A stretch of DNA of 64,000 bases from Gracilibacillus dipsosauri (GTDB lineage: Bacteria; Bacillota; Bacilli; Bacillales; Amphibacillaceae), in the NCBI RefSeq assembly GCF_003176895.1, contig NZ_QGTD01000001.1:1-64000 (forward strand), written 5' to 3'. The position numbers and the translations under genes were made by a program. Below, one piece after another: positions 1-9,482 of this stretch. The notes beneath the pieces were generated by a model. The model ran no database searches. It was given only the letters and a program-made list of their open reading frames with translations, and was not told the origin of the DNA. Positions within the stretch are counted from its first letter, which is position 1. Each line of letters begins with the position of its first letter.

Positions 1-15
1 TACTATTTAAACGCA

Positions 16-67
16 TAAAAATCCCCCTAAAGTAGTTTTACTTTTTTAAGTGTCTACTTTAGGGGGA
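16..67 (-). terminator. Rho-independent terminator of the solute-binding protein gene
   Basis: A perfect 14-bp inverted repeat (22-35 and 54-67) closes an 18-nt loop. Read on the minus strand it is followed by five T residues (21-17). It lies 57 bp past the stop of the lipoprotein gene, so it most likely ends the fucoside importer operon. Confidence 0.85.
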
Positions 68-124
68 GCATATCAATGGTTAATAGGAAACCTTTTTTCA
101 TTGATTAACTTCACTAAACAAATC

Positions 125-1741
125 TCAGTTTGCTTCTAAATATTGATTATAGGCCTCTTGATTAATTTCAACATATCTTCCTACACCAAGTGATTCAAGG
201 CCTGCGACATAATCATCCCAATCATCCTCAATGCTCAATTCACCGGTAATAAACTGAACAGAGCTCTGCTCGACATTATCGAGAATATTTGTTTCTAATG
301 TCGCTAACTCATCCTGAACATTTTCAGGATACCATATCGCCCAGAAAGGGAATAATTCATCTGGTTCCTTTCCTTCATAAAGATAGGTCGCCTCCTGCAA
401 GCGCCGCTCAAAACCTTCGTCTGTATAAATATCCTCCGCCTGCACCCATCCATCTCTATATTCTCTTGTTTGGTAATATTGAGCACTAGCTCCCCAAGCA
501 TTATTTGTTGGTTCATCTGAATGCAATTGCTTTAAATTTGGTTCAACCTCTTCATTAATCGCGACATCACCTTCTTCAGGCTTGATCCAATCCTCTCCTT
601 CAACACCAAAATGGGCCCGAGTAGATCCTTCCTCTGTAAACATATAATCTAATAGTTTTATCGCTTTAATTTGTGCCTCTTCACTTGCTTTATTTGTAAT
701 AGCAAAAGTAGCTCCTTGTACTACTGGATAGTAATAGGAAGCATACTGTCCATGTGGGCCTTTTAATGGTGTTAAAGGATCATAGGCATATTGATTCTCG
801 TTATTCGTAAACTCCCATGGGTGGATGGATGTTGCTGCACCAAGTAACATTTCTGTATTATTTCCTAATTGTAAATAAGCATCTTGATTTTGAGTAAATG
901 CTCCTGGATCAATCAATCCTTCCTCATATAATGATCGTATATATGTTAATCCCTCCTTCCACTCCACTTTATTCGCTACGAATTCTACTTTCCCATCCTG
1001 AACCATTAGCTTCGAATCCACATCGTCATATATAAATCCATTCATTAAAAAAGGGATAATGGAATGTTGTGGTAAAGCAATCGATCCACTTAAAGGTATT
1101 TCATCTGATTTTCCATTTCCATTGGGGTCTTGTTCGTTAAATGCCGTTAACACATTTTTAAACTCTTCATGTGTTTCAGGTATAGACAAATCCAGTTTCT
1201 CTAACCAATCCGTATTAATCCACATTTTGTTCGGCCATGTGCAATGAAAGCATTCTTCTAATTGTGGAATTCCGTATATATTCCCATCTGGAGCCACCGT
1301 GATTTTTCGAAACTCCTCATGTTCCTCTAGTACCTTCTGAAGATTTGGTGCATGTTCTTCAATCAAGTCGTTTAATGGTATTAACACTCCCTGTTTTCCA
1401 TATTTCAAAAGATCATTTGCTTTAAACTGATCCACCCATTCAGTAAGGAAGTACACATCAGGGTAATCTCCACTTGCTAAAGAAATTTGCCGGCGCTCTT
1501 TGGCTGCTGCTCCATCCATGGAGGTTGTTTCAAATTGAAAATTAATTCCAAATTCCTCTTCTGCAAATTTTGTAAAGGAATTGGTTTCCAAATCTACTGT
1601 ATCACTTTCTGGCATAAACACTGTCATTTTCGTTTTCCCATTCGAATCGGTTTGCTCCTCTGATGTTTCTTTATCCGAATTACACGCAGTTAATACGATT
1701 ACCATGCTAAAAGAAATAAGCAAAACCATCAGCTTTTTCAT
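125..1741 (-). CDS. Sugar ABC transporter extracellular solute-binding lipoprotein
   Basis: This 538-residue protein is a large lipoprotein of the LplA/YtcQ-like family of extracellular solute-binding proteins, which capture oligosaccharides outside the membrane. The N-terminus is a lipoprotein signal: Lys-Lys, a hydrophobic stretch, then the lipobox LTAC with the lipidated Cys at residue 20, followed by an acidic, Ser-rich linker. Two further ATG codons lie 15 and 18 bases upstream, but the AGGGGG ribosome binding site falls between them and the ATG at 1741, so I use 1741. It is the last gene of a two-permease, one-binding-protein set. The neighbouring fucosidase and fucose genes suggest an alpha-fucoside or fucosylated oligosaccharide as ligand; that is inference. 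No ATPase gene accompanies it. Confidence 0.88.
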   Translation of the reverse strand: MKKLMVLLISFSMVIVLTACNSDKETSEEQTDSNGKTKMTVFMPESDTVDLETNSFTKFAEEEFGINFQFETTSMDGAAAKERRQISLASGDYPDVYFLTEWVDQFKANDLLKYGKQGVLIPLNDLIEEHAPNLQKVLEEHEEFRKITVAPDGNIYGIPQLEECFHCTWPNKMWINTDWLEKLDLSIPETHEEFKNVLTAFNEQDPNGNGKSDEIPLSGSIALPQHSIIPFLMNGFIYDDVDSKLMVQDGKVEFVANKVEWKEGLTYIRSLYEEGLIDPGAFTQNQDAYLQLGNNTEMLLGAATSIHPWEFTNNENQYAYDPLTPLKGPHGQYASYYYPVVQGATFAITNKASEEAQIKAIKLLDYMFTEEGSTRAHFGVEGEDWIKPEEGDVAINEEVEPNLKQLHSDEPTNNAWGASAQYYQTREYRDGWVQAEDIYTDEGFERRLQEATYLYEGKEPDELFPFWAIWYPENVQDELATLETNILDNVEQSSVQFITGELSIEDDWDDYVAGLESLGVGRYVEINQEAYNQYLEAN

Positions 1742-1777
1742 TTTTTTCCCCCTCATCATGATTAGCTGTAATAAAAA

Positions 1778-2674
1778 TTATCCCTTCACTGAACCAATGA
1801 GCATCCCTTTTACAAAATATTTTTGTGCAAATGGGTAGATCATTAGTACAGGCAAGCTAGAAATCACTATTAAAGAATATCTCATCAGGTTAGCTAATTG
1901 TTCTCTCCTCTGCTGTTCAGCAATATCCATATTAGCTCCAGAGTCACTTTGCACAATCAATAATTCACGAAGCTCTAGCTGAAGTGGAAACAATTCCTCT
2001 GACTTTAAGAAAATCATCGCATCAAAATAACTATTCCATTGAAAAACCGCGTACATCAATGCTAGAACAGCAATAATTGGCTTTGACAAAGGCAGAACAA
2101 CATACCAAAGAAATTTCAAACTACTACAACCATCCATCTCACTTGCTTCCACCAGTTCATCTGGTACACTGGATTGAAAAAAGGTTCTTGCAATAATTAC
2201 CTGCCATACCGCCATTGCCTTCGGAAGGAGAATTGCCCAAGGTGTATCGAGCATCCCTAGCTTTTGAACCACTAAATACTCAGGTATCAATCCTCCATAA
2301 AAAAGCATAGTAAATAAGATAAAAAACATGAAAAATGTTCGCCCATAAAACGATTTTCTCGAGAGTGGATAGGCAAATACAACGGTTAAAACAACCGAAA
2401 TAATCGTATAGCCAATTGTGTATAAAATGGAGTTACGAAACCCTCTGATCACATCCGAATTCGTTAATACCTCTATATACCCTTGTAAGGAAAAATCAAC
2501 AGGCCATAGCCACACCCTCCCTGAAGTCACAGCTTCTGGACTACTAATAGAAGCACTAATTATATAAATAAGCGGATATAAAACAACGATCATTATGCAA
2601 CAGAGGAACACATAAATAGCTCCAAGAAATAGGCGATCACCAAAGGATTCCTTTATCCATATTTTACTGCTCAC
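1778..2674 (-). CDS. Carbohydrate ABC transporter permease (YtcP-like)
   Basis: An inner membrane permease of 298 residues with about six hydrophobic helices. It carries the MalG-type EAA loop in its second half (EASEMDGCSSLKFLWYVVLP), which docks the ATPase. It matches the CUT1 YtcP/LplC group in length and layout. I choose the GTG at 2674: AAAGGGG lies 8 nt upstream, just after the stop of the preceding permease at 2691, whereas the longer reading from 2731 would overlap that gene by 40 nt with no ribosome binding site. The stop is followed 36 nt later by the lipoprotein start, so all three are one operon. The ATPase is presumably a shared MsmX-type protein encoded elsewhere. Confidence 0.88.
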   Translation of the reverse strand: MSSKIWIKESFGDRLFLGAIYVFLCCIMIVVLYPLIYIISASISSPEAVTSGRVWLWPVDFSLQGYIEVLTNSDVIRGFRNSILYTIGYTIISVVLTVVFAYPLSRKSFYGRTFFMFFILFTMLFYGGLIPEYLVVQKLGMLDTPWAILLPKAMAVWQVIIARTFFQSSVPDELVEASEMDGCSSLKFLWYVVLPLSKPIIAVLALMYAVFQWNSYFDAMIFLKSEELFPLQLELRELLIVQSDSGANMDIAEQQRREQLANLMRYSLIVISSLPVLMIYPFAQKYFVKGMLIGSVKG

Positions 2675-2690
2675 TTGAACTACCCCTTTC

Positions 2691-3659
2691 TTACCACAAA
2701 CCGTCACCTGAAACCTTCTTCGCCAAGGCATTAACGATGATTAATAGTACGAGATTGACAACAGAATTAAATAAACCTACAGCTGTACTGAAGCTGAAAT
2801 TGGCATTAATAATTCCCATTTTGTAAACATATGTTTGTAAAATTTCTGAAGTACTCAGGTTCAAAGGATTTTGAAGCAAATATACTTTTTCAAATCCAAT
2901 TGCCATCAAATTACCTACACTTAGGATGAGAATAATAACAATTGCTGGCATAATCCCAGGTATGTCTACGTTCCAAATTTTTTGTAGCCTAGATGCACCA
3001 TCCATTTTCGCCGCTTCGTATTGTTGCTTATCTACCCCTGCAAGTGCCGCCAAATAGATAATGGCAGAATAGCCTGTTAGCTGCCATGCATCAGACCAAA
3101 CAAAAACAGAACGAAACATTTCTGCATTTCCTAAGAAATTAATTGGCTCAAAGCCAAAAAACTCCACAAACGAGTTAATGATCCCTGTTCTAGGCGACAA
3201 CATTAGGATAATCATCGAAACAATGACAACAGTAGAAATAAAATAGGGTGCATAGGTAAACATCTGAACAGAACGTTTAAATAGCCCATCTTTTATTTCA
3301 TTTAAGGCAAGTGCCAAAATAATCGGCAATGGGAAGGTAACTGCTAAATGATACAAGCTTAATAGCAGAGTATTTTTAATCAGATCCCATGCCACAGGAT
3401 TTTGGAAAAAAGCTTCAAAATGCTTGAAGCCTACCCACGGACTTCCGAATATTCCCTCTACAACGTTATAATCCTTAAAGGCGATCACCGCCCCCACCAT
3501 TGGTACATATTTAAAGATGACAAAATAAAGAATAGGTGGGATCATTAATAGATATAACTGCCAATGCTTGCGAAAACTTCTTTTGGCCAAATGTAATTGA
3601 GAGGTTTTCTTTTTTTTCAAACCGTCATAACCATGACCTATCTCCATCGCTTGTTTCAA
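2691..3659 (-). CDS. Carbohydrate ABC transporter permease (LplB-like)
   Basis: A 322-residue permease of the LplB/MalF-type CUT1 family and first gene of the importer operon. A basic N-terminal tail of about 35 residues precedes six predicted membrane helices. The EAA loop (EAAKMDGASRLQKIWNVDIP) lies around residue 220. The start is TTG at 3659, preceded by GGGAGG at 7-nt spacing. LplB and YtcP proteins pair as a heterodimer, and the gene order permease, permease, binding protein is common in Bacillaceae. A cre-like palindrome sits about 40 bp upstream of the start, which suggests catabolite control. Confidence 0.88.
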   Translation of the reverse strand: MKQAMEIGHGYDGLKKKKTSQLHLAKRSFRKHWQLYLLMIPPILYFVIFKYVPMVGAVIAFKDYNVVEGIFGSPWVGFKHFEAFFQNPVAWDLIKNTLLLSLYHLAVTFPLPIILALALNEIKDGLFKRSVQMFTYAPYFISTVVIVSMIILMLSPRTGIINSFVEFFGFEPINFLGNAEMFRSVFVWSDAWQLTGYSAIIYLAALAGVDKQQYEAAKMDGASRLQKIWNVDIPGIMPAIVIILILSVGNLMAIGFEKVYLLQNPLNLSTSEILQTYVYKMGIINANFSFSTAVGLFNSVVNLVLLIIVNALAKKVSGDGLW

Positions 3660-3698
3660 TCTTCATCCTCCCTTCTGTTCGAATAATAGCACCTCATT

Positions 3699-3712
3699 GG
3701 TAAGCGCTTACA
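3699..3712. promoter_or_regulatory. cre-like operator upstream of the importer operon
   Basis: GGTAAGCGCTTACA contains a perfect 12-bp palindrome with a central CG. It fits the CcpA/LacI-family consensus at all but one position read on the minus strand (TGTAAGCGCTTACC). It lies 40 bp upstream of the permease TTG start, in the promoter region. It could bind CcpA or the local LacI regulator; the CcpA reading is the better match. Confidence 0.6.
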
Positions 3713-3842
3713 AATAAATTATCATGTTCTGGCTGAAGAGAATACAGACAATTCTATTTATAGCGTACAAATTTAGAATTTAATGAAATATAGAAAAGGT
3801 ACCATTCAAATCAAAAGGTACATATTAGAAAACCTTGGCGTA

Positions 3843-6131
3843 TTAGTCTTGTAATGTCTTTCGAAATTGATTCGGAGTCACTTTATTGATACGTTTAAAG
3901 GCCCTTCGAAAAGAATGAGCACTATTATAGCCCACCTCTTTCGCTATATCATTAATCGTTTTTTTCGAATTAGCCAATAGATTCATTGCTTCATTCATGC
4001 GAATTTTTTCAAGGTATTCGTACAGATATTCTCCCGTCTCTTCCTTGAAAATATGTGAGATGAACTTTTCCGGTCGATTAAAGTGTTCTGCGATTCCATA
4101 GATGGTTAAGTCAGGGCTCTGATAATGCTCATGTAAAAATGTCTTTATCGAATGAATCATCGTATGATTGGATTCCTTCCGTTGATCTGCAATCATTTGG
4201 CAATAACATTCAATGGCCTGATCAAATTTGTTCTTAAGTGATTCGATACTTTCTTCATCTACTTGGATATCCCAAATATTTTTCCACACCTTTTCTAATT
4301 CTTCTTTTTTCGAACTATACTGATCAAAAGCCTTAAACAGTGTTCCCTTGATTTCATACATCACTTGTTCTAACATATCCTTTGGTAAGCATCGATTGTT
4401 TATATTTTCTTCATAAATCTCCTGTAATATTTTTTTGGCTTCTTCTGCATTTCCTTCTTTTAAATTTTTTAAAAGTCGAAACTCATAGTCTAATGGATAA
4501 TAAAATAATACCGTTTCCTTGATCATCTCGTTATACCAGAATAAGTGATAGTCATTTGTCGAAATAGTAATATAGTCGAGTGCTTGCACCGCCTCATTAT
4601 AGGAACGACTTATATCAAGCAATGATTGAAACGGCTGCCCAAACCCAACCTTTAAGGATATACGATATTGATGCTGAAATTGCTTTTTTAGGGATAGAAA
4701 CATTTGTTCAATATCTCTAGCAAAAACATCGGTATCTTTTTGATCATCTAAGAAAATGTAAACCATTTTATCTGAATCTAAATTCGTTACGTAAAATTTT
4801 TGGCACAGCTTCAAGGACTCTTTTTGGATAACTAAGCGAATAGCATGTAATTCTTCGTAAATTTCACTACTGGACATCTCTTCATAGCCTGCCACCTTTA
4901 AAATAGAGACAAAACCTTTATTTCCGATGATCGGCAAATCTGCTAGTGCAGCGAATTCCTGTAAGTTCTGATTTTTCTCCGTCAGTTCCCCAGCTAGTAG
5001 CTGCTTAAGAAAGGCATCTTTTAATAATGGCTTTTGCTCCGCAAGCTGACTGTGTAGATCTACATTTGTGGCAATTAATTTAGATATATTACCATGTAAA
5101 AAATCATAGTCATTTCTGGATTCTGTCCCTGTATATTCCTTTAGTGTTTTCATCATCCCTGTAATTGGTCGGCTATGTCTGTAGGCAAATAAAAAACAAA
5201 TGATCAATCCAATTACAAGTGTACCTATCGTAACTAGCCAAGTAATATATTTTATCGGTGCAGCCTGTCTAACTAACGTCTTACTAGGGATGCCCGCCAC
5301 ATATGTCCAGTTGTACTTATCGGAATGAGCCGTGATGAGGAGTGTCCCATCTTCTAAATAGAGGCGATTATCGTTCATTGATACCCTAGAGTGAATTGGT
5401 GAAATCTCTGATTCGTCAATGCCATTTGTTGTTACAATATGGCCATTATTTTCGTCCATTATATATACCCACCCATTAAATTGTGTAGAAATCCCCATTA
5501 ACAGGTTATTTATTTTACTACTTTCAATTGGAACGACAATCGAACCCATTGATTTTGAATAGCTATTCATTGGTAATGGTCGTATATAAGTAATCACATT
5601 GGTATTCCTCTCATCCATGACAAACGCTTTTCTAGGTAGCATTCCTTGGTGATGGGATAAAACTTCAGTCTTCCATTCAGAAAATGTGAAATCAGTATAA
5701 TGATACTCCTGATAAAAATGGTAGGGTCGGTAATAAACAGATCCCGGTACCATTACAATGTCCATTCGACGAAAATAGATATAGAAATCTTCAAGAAAAT
5801 CATTGGTGGAGGCGAAAGGAGAAATATCTGTAGACAGCTGCTTCATGCTAGAGACAATTTTATTCTTTTCGGTAATATTTTTATTTAATAATGTGTTGAC
5901 ATCACTATTTGTAGCAAGCTGATTCGCAAATCGGTTTATTTCATCTAACCTTTGCTCCAAAATGGTTTTTCCTTCATGAAGAACTTGGGTGCTATTCATA
6001 ATTGAGTACTTTTCCGCTGTTTTTAAGGAAACATGGTAAGAAATCAAGCCTGCGAACAAAGGAATAAAAAGAATAATAAGATAGGATAGCAAAAATCGTC
6101 TAAAAACCTTAGAAAATTCTGCTAAATTCAT
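3843..6131 (-). CDS. Membrane-bound AraC-family sensor-regulator (YesS-like)
   Basis: This 762-residue protein is a one-component sensor joining an extracellular input to a DNA-binding output. A membrane helix at about 14-35 and a second at about 290-315 bracket an extracellular domain of roughly 250 residues, as in YesS-type regulators. A cytoplasmic linker region follows, and the last ~100 residues are a double helix-turn-helix of the AraC type (IYGIAEHFNRPEKFISHIFK, then INDIAKEVGYNSAHSFRRAF). The start at 6131 follows GGGGAGGGAG; the longer ATG-like reading lies before the ribosome binding site. It sits directly upstream of, and on the same strand as, the importer genes. The inferred job is to switch on fucoside uptake when its extracellular domain sees substrate. 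Confidence 0.85.
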   Translation of the reverse strand: MNLAEFSKVFRRFLLSYLIILFIPLFAGLISYHVSLKTAEKYSIMNSTQVLHEGKTILEQRLDEINRFANQLATNSDVNTLLNKNITEKNKIVSSMKQLSTDISPFASTNDFLEDFYIYFRRMDIVMVPGSVYYRPYHFYQEYHYTDFTFSEWKTEVLSHHQGMLPRKAFVMDERNTNVITYIRPLPMNSYSKSMGSIVVPIESSKINNLLMGISTQFNGWVYIMDENNGHIVTTNGIDESEISPIHSRVSMNDNRLYLEDGTLLITAHSDKYNWTYVAGIPSKTLVRQAAPIKYITWLVTIGTLVIGLIICFLFAYRHSRPITGMMKTLKEYTGTESRNDYDFLHGNISKLIATNVDLHSQLAEQKPLLKDAFLKQLLAGELTEKNQNLQEFAALADLPIIGNKGFVSILKVAGYEEMSSSEIYEELHAIRLVIQKESLKLCQKFYVTNLDSDKMVYIFLDDQKDTDVFARDIEQMFLSLKKQFQHQYRISLKVGFGQPFQSLLDISRSYNEAVQALDYITISTNDYHLFWYNEMIKETVLFYYPLDYEFRLLKNLKEGNAEEAKKILQEIYEENINNRCLPKDMLEQVMYEIKGTLFKAFDQYSSKKEELEKVWKNIWDIQVDEESIESLKNKFDQAIECYCQMIADQRKESNHTMIHSIKTFLHEHYQSPDLTIYGIAEHFNRPEKFISHIFKEETGEYLYEYLEKIRMNEAMNLLANSKKTINDIAKEVGYNSAHSFRRAFKRINKVTPNQFRKTLQD

Positions 6132-6160
6132 GATAACTCCCTCCCCAGTCATTAATAGAT

Positions 6161-6188
6161 AAAGCCGAAATTTTTACATTTCGGCTTT
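6161..6188 (-). terminator. Hairpin after the fucosidase gene
   Basis: An 11-bp perfect inverted repeat (6161-6171 and 6178-6188, core AAAGCCGAAAT) closes a 6-nt loop 5 bp after the fucosidase stop and just before the ribosome binding site of the sensor-regulator. The minus-strand T tract is short and interrupted, so it may be a leaky terminator that lowers expression of the sensor gene relative to the enzymes. Confidence 0.6.
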
Positions 6189-6192
6189 GTTA

Positions 6193-7674
6193 TCAGTCTA
6201 TTTGGATTTTAAAGACAACCGGCTTTCTGCTTTGAACAGATGTAGTCTTGATCTTAAGGCCATGTGACGATCGCTCCCACTTTGGTATCTCATCAAATCC
6301 TAATATTGTTATGCTCTGAATAATTCCGTGGAAATGTGGTAGCTTTGAAGCATCCTGTTCAGCTAGTGCCGTAATGTTTACTTTTCCGTCCTCTGGATAG
6401 TTCAAAACCGTTGCATATAAAAAAGAACCTTTTACTGTGAAACGAATATCCTCTGGTGTGAAGCTCTTAGATTTACTATCGGTAAACTGTCCTTCTTCAA
6501 TAGTCGTTGGTCCTTCTCCCGCTTTTCGCCATACCTTACTCCCATAAATGGCTTCCCCATTTGTATGAAGCCAATCTCCTATTTCGAGTAAAATATTTTT
6601 ATCTTCGTTTGGGATCGTGCCATCTGCTTTTGGCCCAATGTTTAATAGCATTGTCCCATTTTTGCTTACAATATCCACTAAATCACAAATAAGCTCATTG
6701 GCTGTTTTATATTCATTATTTTCGGTATAACACCATGAATTTTTTGCGACAGCTGTATCTGTCTGCCAAAAATAAGGTTTTTGTTCAGCAAATTGTCCTC
6801 TTTCGATGTCCACTACTGCCGTACCAAACATGAAAGCATCATGCTTATAATTAATGGCAACTTCTATGCCCCACTCCTCTGCACGATTATAATAATAAGC
6901 TGCAAACTTCTTTAAATAGGGCTTAACGGAGCTATGCTGAATCCACCAATCAAAGTAAACGATTTTCGGCTGATAGCGATCAACGATTTCACAGGTCCTT
7001 AATAGCCAATCCTCTAAAAACTCCTCTGATGGTGCTGGAGAATATAAATCATGATGATCAGGCTCAGGCATTGCTGCCCAATAGAAATCTCCTCTTACTA
7101 GTGGCTCTTTTATATCACTATCAAATTCCTTCCCATGACCCATAAAAAACCAGTGCTCTATACGATGAGAGGAAGCACATATTGGAATACTACGCTTGGC
7201 TAACTCCAGCTTTAATTCTCCGAGTATATCTCGTTGTGGTCCCATTTCATATGCATTAAATTTAGAAATGTCGCTCCTGTACATTTGGAACCCATCATGA
7301 TGTTCTGCCACAGGCATTACATAACGTGCCCCCGATTCTTGAAACAGCTGCGCCCATTCAGCTGGATCAAATTTCTCTGCCTTAAATAGTGGAATAAAAT
7401 CCTTATAACCAAAATCCTTATGCTGGCCATATGTTTTTACATGATGTTCATATGCCTTCGATCCTTGAATATACATATTTCTCGAATACCATTCATTTTC
7501 AAAGGCTGGTACAGAATACACTCCCCAGTGAATAAAAATTCCAAACTTCGCCTCCCTATACCAATCAGCAAGCTTATATTGAGATAAAGAATCCCAATTG
7601 TCTTTATATTTCCCATGCTCAATCACTTTGTCTATTTGTTGAAGATAGGCTTGTCTATCAACATATGCTTTCAT
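6193..7674 (-). CDS. Intracellular GH29 alpha-L-fucosidase
   Basis: The protein (493 residues) is a glycoside hydrolase family 29 fucosidase, which releases L-fucose from fucosides with retention of configuration. GH29 hallmarks are visible: the WYREAKFGIFIHWGVYS barrel start near residue 40, the AEHHDGFQMYRS segment near 120, and YFDWW near residue 240 whose Asp is at the place of the family nucleophile. A short beta-sandwich follows from about 400. There is no signal peptide, so it acts on imported fucosides. AGGAGG precedes the ATG by 8 nt. It is the last of a run of five genes beginning with the zinc dehydrogenase. Confidence 0.88.
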   Translation of the reverse strand: MKAYVDRQAYLQQIDKVIEHGKYKDNWDSLSQYKLADWYREAKFGIFIHWGVYSVPAFENEWYSRNMYIQGSKAYEHHVKTYGQHKDFGYKDFIPLFKAEKFDPAEWAQLFQESGARYVMPVAEHHDGFQMYRSDISKFNAYEMGPQRDILGELKLELAKRSIPICASSHRIEHWFFMGHGKEFDSDIKEPLVRGDFYWAAMPEPDHHDLYSPAPSEEFLEDWLLRTCEIVDRYQPKIVYFDWWIQHSSVKPYLKKFAAYYYNRAEEWGIEVAINYKHDAFMFGTAVVDIERGQFAEQKPYFWQTDTAVAKNSWCYTENNEYKTANELICDLVDIVSKNGTMLLNIGPKADGTIPNEDKNILLEIGDWLHTNGEAIYGSKVWRKAGEGPTTIEEGQFTDSKSKSFTPEDIRFTVKGSFLYATVLNYPEDGKVNITALAEQDASKLPHFHGIIQSITILGFDEIPKWERSSHGLKIKTTSVQSRKPVVFKIQID

Positions 7675-7689
7675 TTTATTTTCCTCCTT

Positions 7690-8622
7690 TTATTGTCTCC
7701 ACTCTTCTCTCCCACTTGGCCAGCTTCTGTTCTGAATTGGTTTTAGTATCTTTAATACTTGTTCTAATAGTTCTTGATTGATCGGTTCGTCTATCCATTC
7801 TATGTTTTTCGCTATATTTCTTTCACTCGCTGTACTAACAAGCGTTGTAGGGATTCGGTTATTTTGGACAGAAAATTGAATCGCTAGCTTTGCTAGATTC
7901 TCGCCCTTTTCTTCACAGTAGGCTGCCGCTTCTTTACAAACAGAAATCATTTCTTTATCAGCAGGATGCCAATCCGCTACTGGCCGATTATTTAATAACC
8001 CCATAGAGATAGGCGAAGCATTGATGATACCAACATTTTTTTGTTCAAGTAATGGAACAATGTGTAAAAGTGACGTATCGTTTAAGGAATAGTGACAATA
8101 GGATAAAATTACATCTATTTCTGCTTTCTGTAATACCCTTTCAAATACGCTTAAAGGTAATCCTGAAACACCAGCATAGCGAATTTTCCCTTGCTCTTTT
8201 AATTGATATAATGCGGGAATCCCTTCTTCGATCACCTCATTGTAAGAACCAAATTCAATATCGTGTAACAAAAGAATATCGATATAGTCTGTTTGCAATC
8301 TTTTTAAGCTTTCTTCGGCACTTGTTATAATTCTTTTCTTGGAAAAATCGAAGGAATCTTCTCCATAACGACCTGCCTTCGTCGAAAGAATATAACGATC
8401 TCTTGGAATTCCTTTCAAAGCCTTACCTAATACCCTCTCTGCTTTGGTCAAGCCATAATACGGGGAAACATCGATATAATTAATACCTTTATCCAAGGCA
8501 TAATGAACGGTTCGAATCCCCTCCTGTTGATTAATCTCTCTGAAAACAGAGCCTAACGAAGATGCGCCATAACTCAGTACAGAGACATCCAGCCCTGTTT
8601 TCCCTAATTTACGATATTTCAA
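7690..8622 (-). CDS. Aldo/keto reductase, L-fucose dehydrogenase-like
   Basis: A 310-residue NAD(P)-dependent aldo/keto reductase. The catalytic tetrad is readable: Asp51 and Tyr55/56 in NYIDVSPYYG, Lys82 in STKAGRY, His120 in ILLLHDIE. The family is (beta/alpha)8 and about 300-330 residues, so it is full length. It starts at TTG 8622 after GGGAGGGAG. The sequence resembles the D-threo-aldose 1-dehydrogenase/L-galactose dehydrogenase branch, which oxidises L-fucose to its lactone. Immediately upstream lies a lactonase-like gene, which supports that role. It might instead reduce the L-lactaldehyde made by the aldolase. The context favours fucose, but the substrate is inference. Confidence 0.82.
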   Translation of the reverse strand: MKYRKLGKTGLDVSVLSYGASSLGSVFREINQQEGIRTVHYALDKGINYIDVSPYYGLTKAERVLGKALKGIPRDRYILSTKAGRYGEDSFDFSKKRIITSAEESLKRLQTDYIDILLLHDIEFGSYNEVIEEGIPALYQLKEQGKIRYAGVSGLPLSVFERVLQKAEIDVILSYCHYSLNDTSLLHIVPLLEQKNVGIINASPISMGLLNNRPVADWHPADKEMISVCKEAAAYCEEKGENLAKLAIQFSVQNNRIPTTLVSTASERNIAKNIEWIDEPINQELLEQVLKILKPIQNRSWPSGREEWRQ

Positions 8623-8634
8623 GAAACTCCCTCC

Positions 8635-9468
8635 CTATACGTTTAACTTATAAAAGTCGATAGCATTTCTTCCAAAAATGCAATCTTCTTCTTCCTCTGT
8701 GACTTTGTTTGATAACGCTTTCTTTAAAAGCTGAAAAACTTCATCATAGCTTGCCGATAGTAAACAAACTGGCCAATCACTTCCATATAAAATACGATGA
8801 ATCCCAAACATATCAACCACATGATCCACAAACGGAAGAAAGTCATCGAGTTTCCAATTGCCATGCTCCGCTTCTGTCACCATTCCAGATAGCTTACAAT
8901 AAATATTCGGATGCTTCGCAATTTGCGTCATATAACTTTTCCATGGTTCAAGCACTCCTGCTGCGATATTTGGTTTTGCCATATGATCGATTACTCCTCT
9001 TAATGGAACTTGCTCGATAAGTTTGGTAACGGCTGACAACTGACTAGAATGGACTAACAAATCAACTGGCAAATCGATTTCAGCAAAAAATTCAAAAGCT
9101 TCTATATACTTCGTCCTTAAGATGACATTTTCATCAGGCATATCTTGAATCATTATCCGTATTCCAATAAATTTCGGATGCTTCAGAAATTGCGCTAACT
9201 GTTTTTTATATGCTGGATTCTCTACATCGATCCAGCCAACCACTCCTGCGATGATGCTTGATTTTTCACTTTGGGTAAGAATAAACTCTGTCTCTTCAAT
9301 GGTGGGGGCTGCCTGTACGACAATCGTTTTATCGATCTGATTTTTCTTTAAGTGAGGAATGAGATTTTCTTCAAAAAAATCCCGATACAAAATCGGAATT
9401 TCTGGTGTAATCCACCCATAATCATTTCGGCTGATTTTCCAATAATGCTGATGTGCATCAATACGCAT
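8635..9468 (-). CDS. Amidohydrolase-family lactonase (L-fucono-lactonase-like)
   Basis: This 277-residue protein belongs to the COG3618 amidohydrolases that hydrolyse sugar lactones such as L-fucono-1,5-lactone and 2-pyrone dicarboxylic lactone. The metal or substrate motif HQH lies at residues 6-8. Further family motifs are LVHSSQL near 140, IDHMAKPNI near 160 and LYGSDWPV near 242, where the Asp is the usual catalytic base. AGGAGG precedes the ATG at 8-nt spacing. It lies between the mutarotase and the aldo/keto reductase with gaps of 12-14 nt, so it is cotranscribed. Together with the reductase it forms the first two steps of oxidative fucose degradation. Confidence 0.82.
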   Translation of the reverse strand: MRIDAHQHYWKISRNDYGWITPEIPILYRDFFEENLIPHLKKNQIDKTIVVQAAPTIEETEFILTQSEKSSIIAGVVGWIDVENPAYKKQLAQFLKHPKFIGIRIMIQDMPDENVILRTKYIEAFEFFAEIDLPVDLLVHSSQLSAVTKLIEQVPLRGVIDHMAKPNIAAGVLEPWKSYMTQIAKHPNIYCKLSGMVTEAEHGNWKLDDFLPFVDHVVDMFGIHRILYGSDWPVCLLSASYDEVFQLLKKALSNKVTEEEEDCIFGRNAIDFYKLNV

Positions 9469-9482
9469 TGGACACTCCTCCT

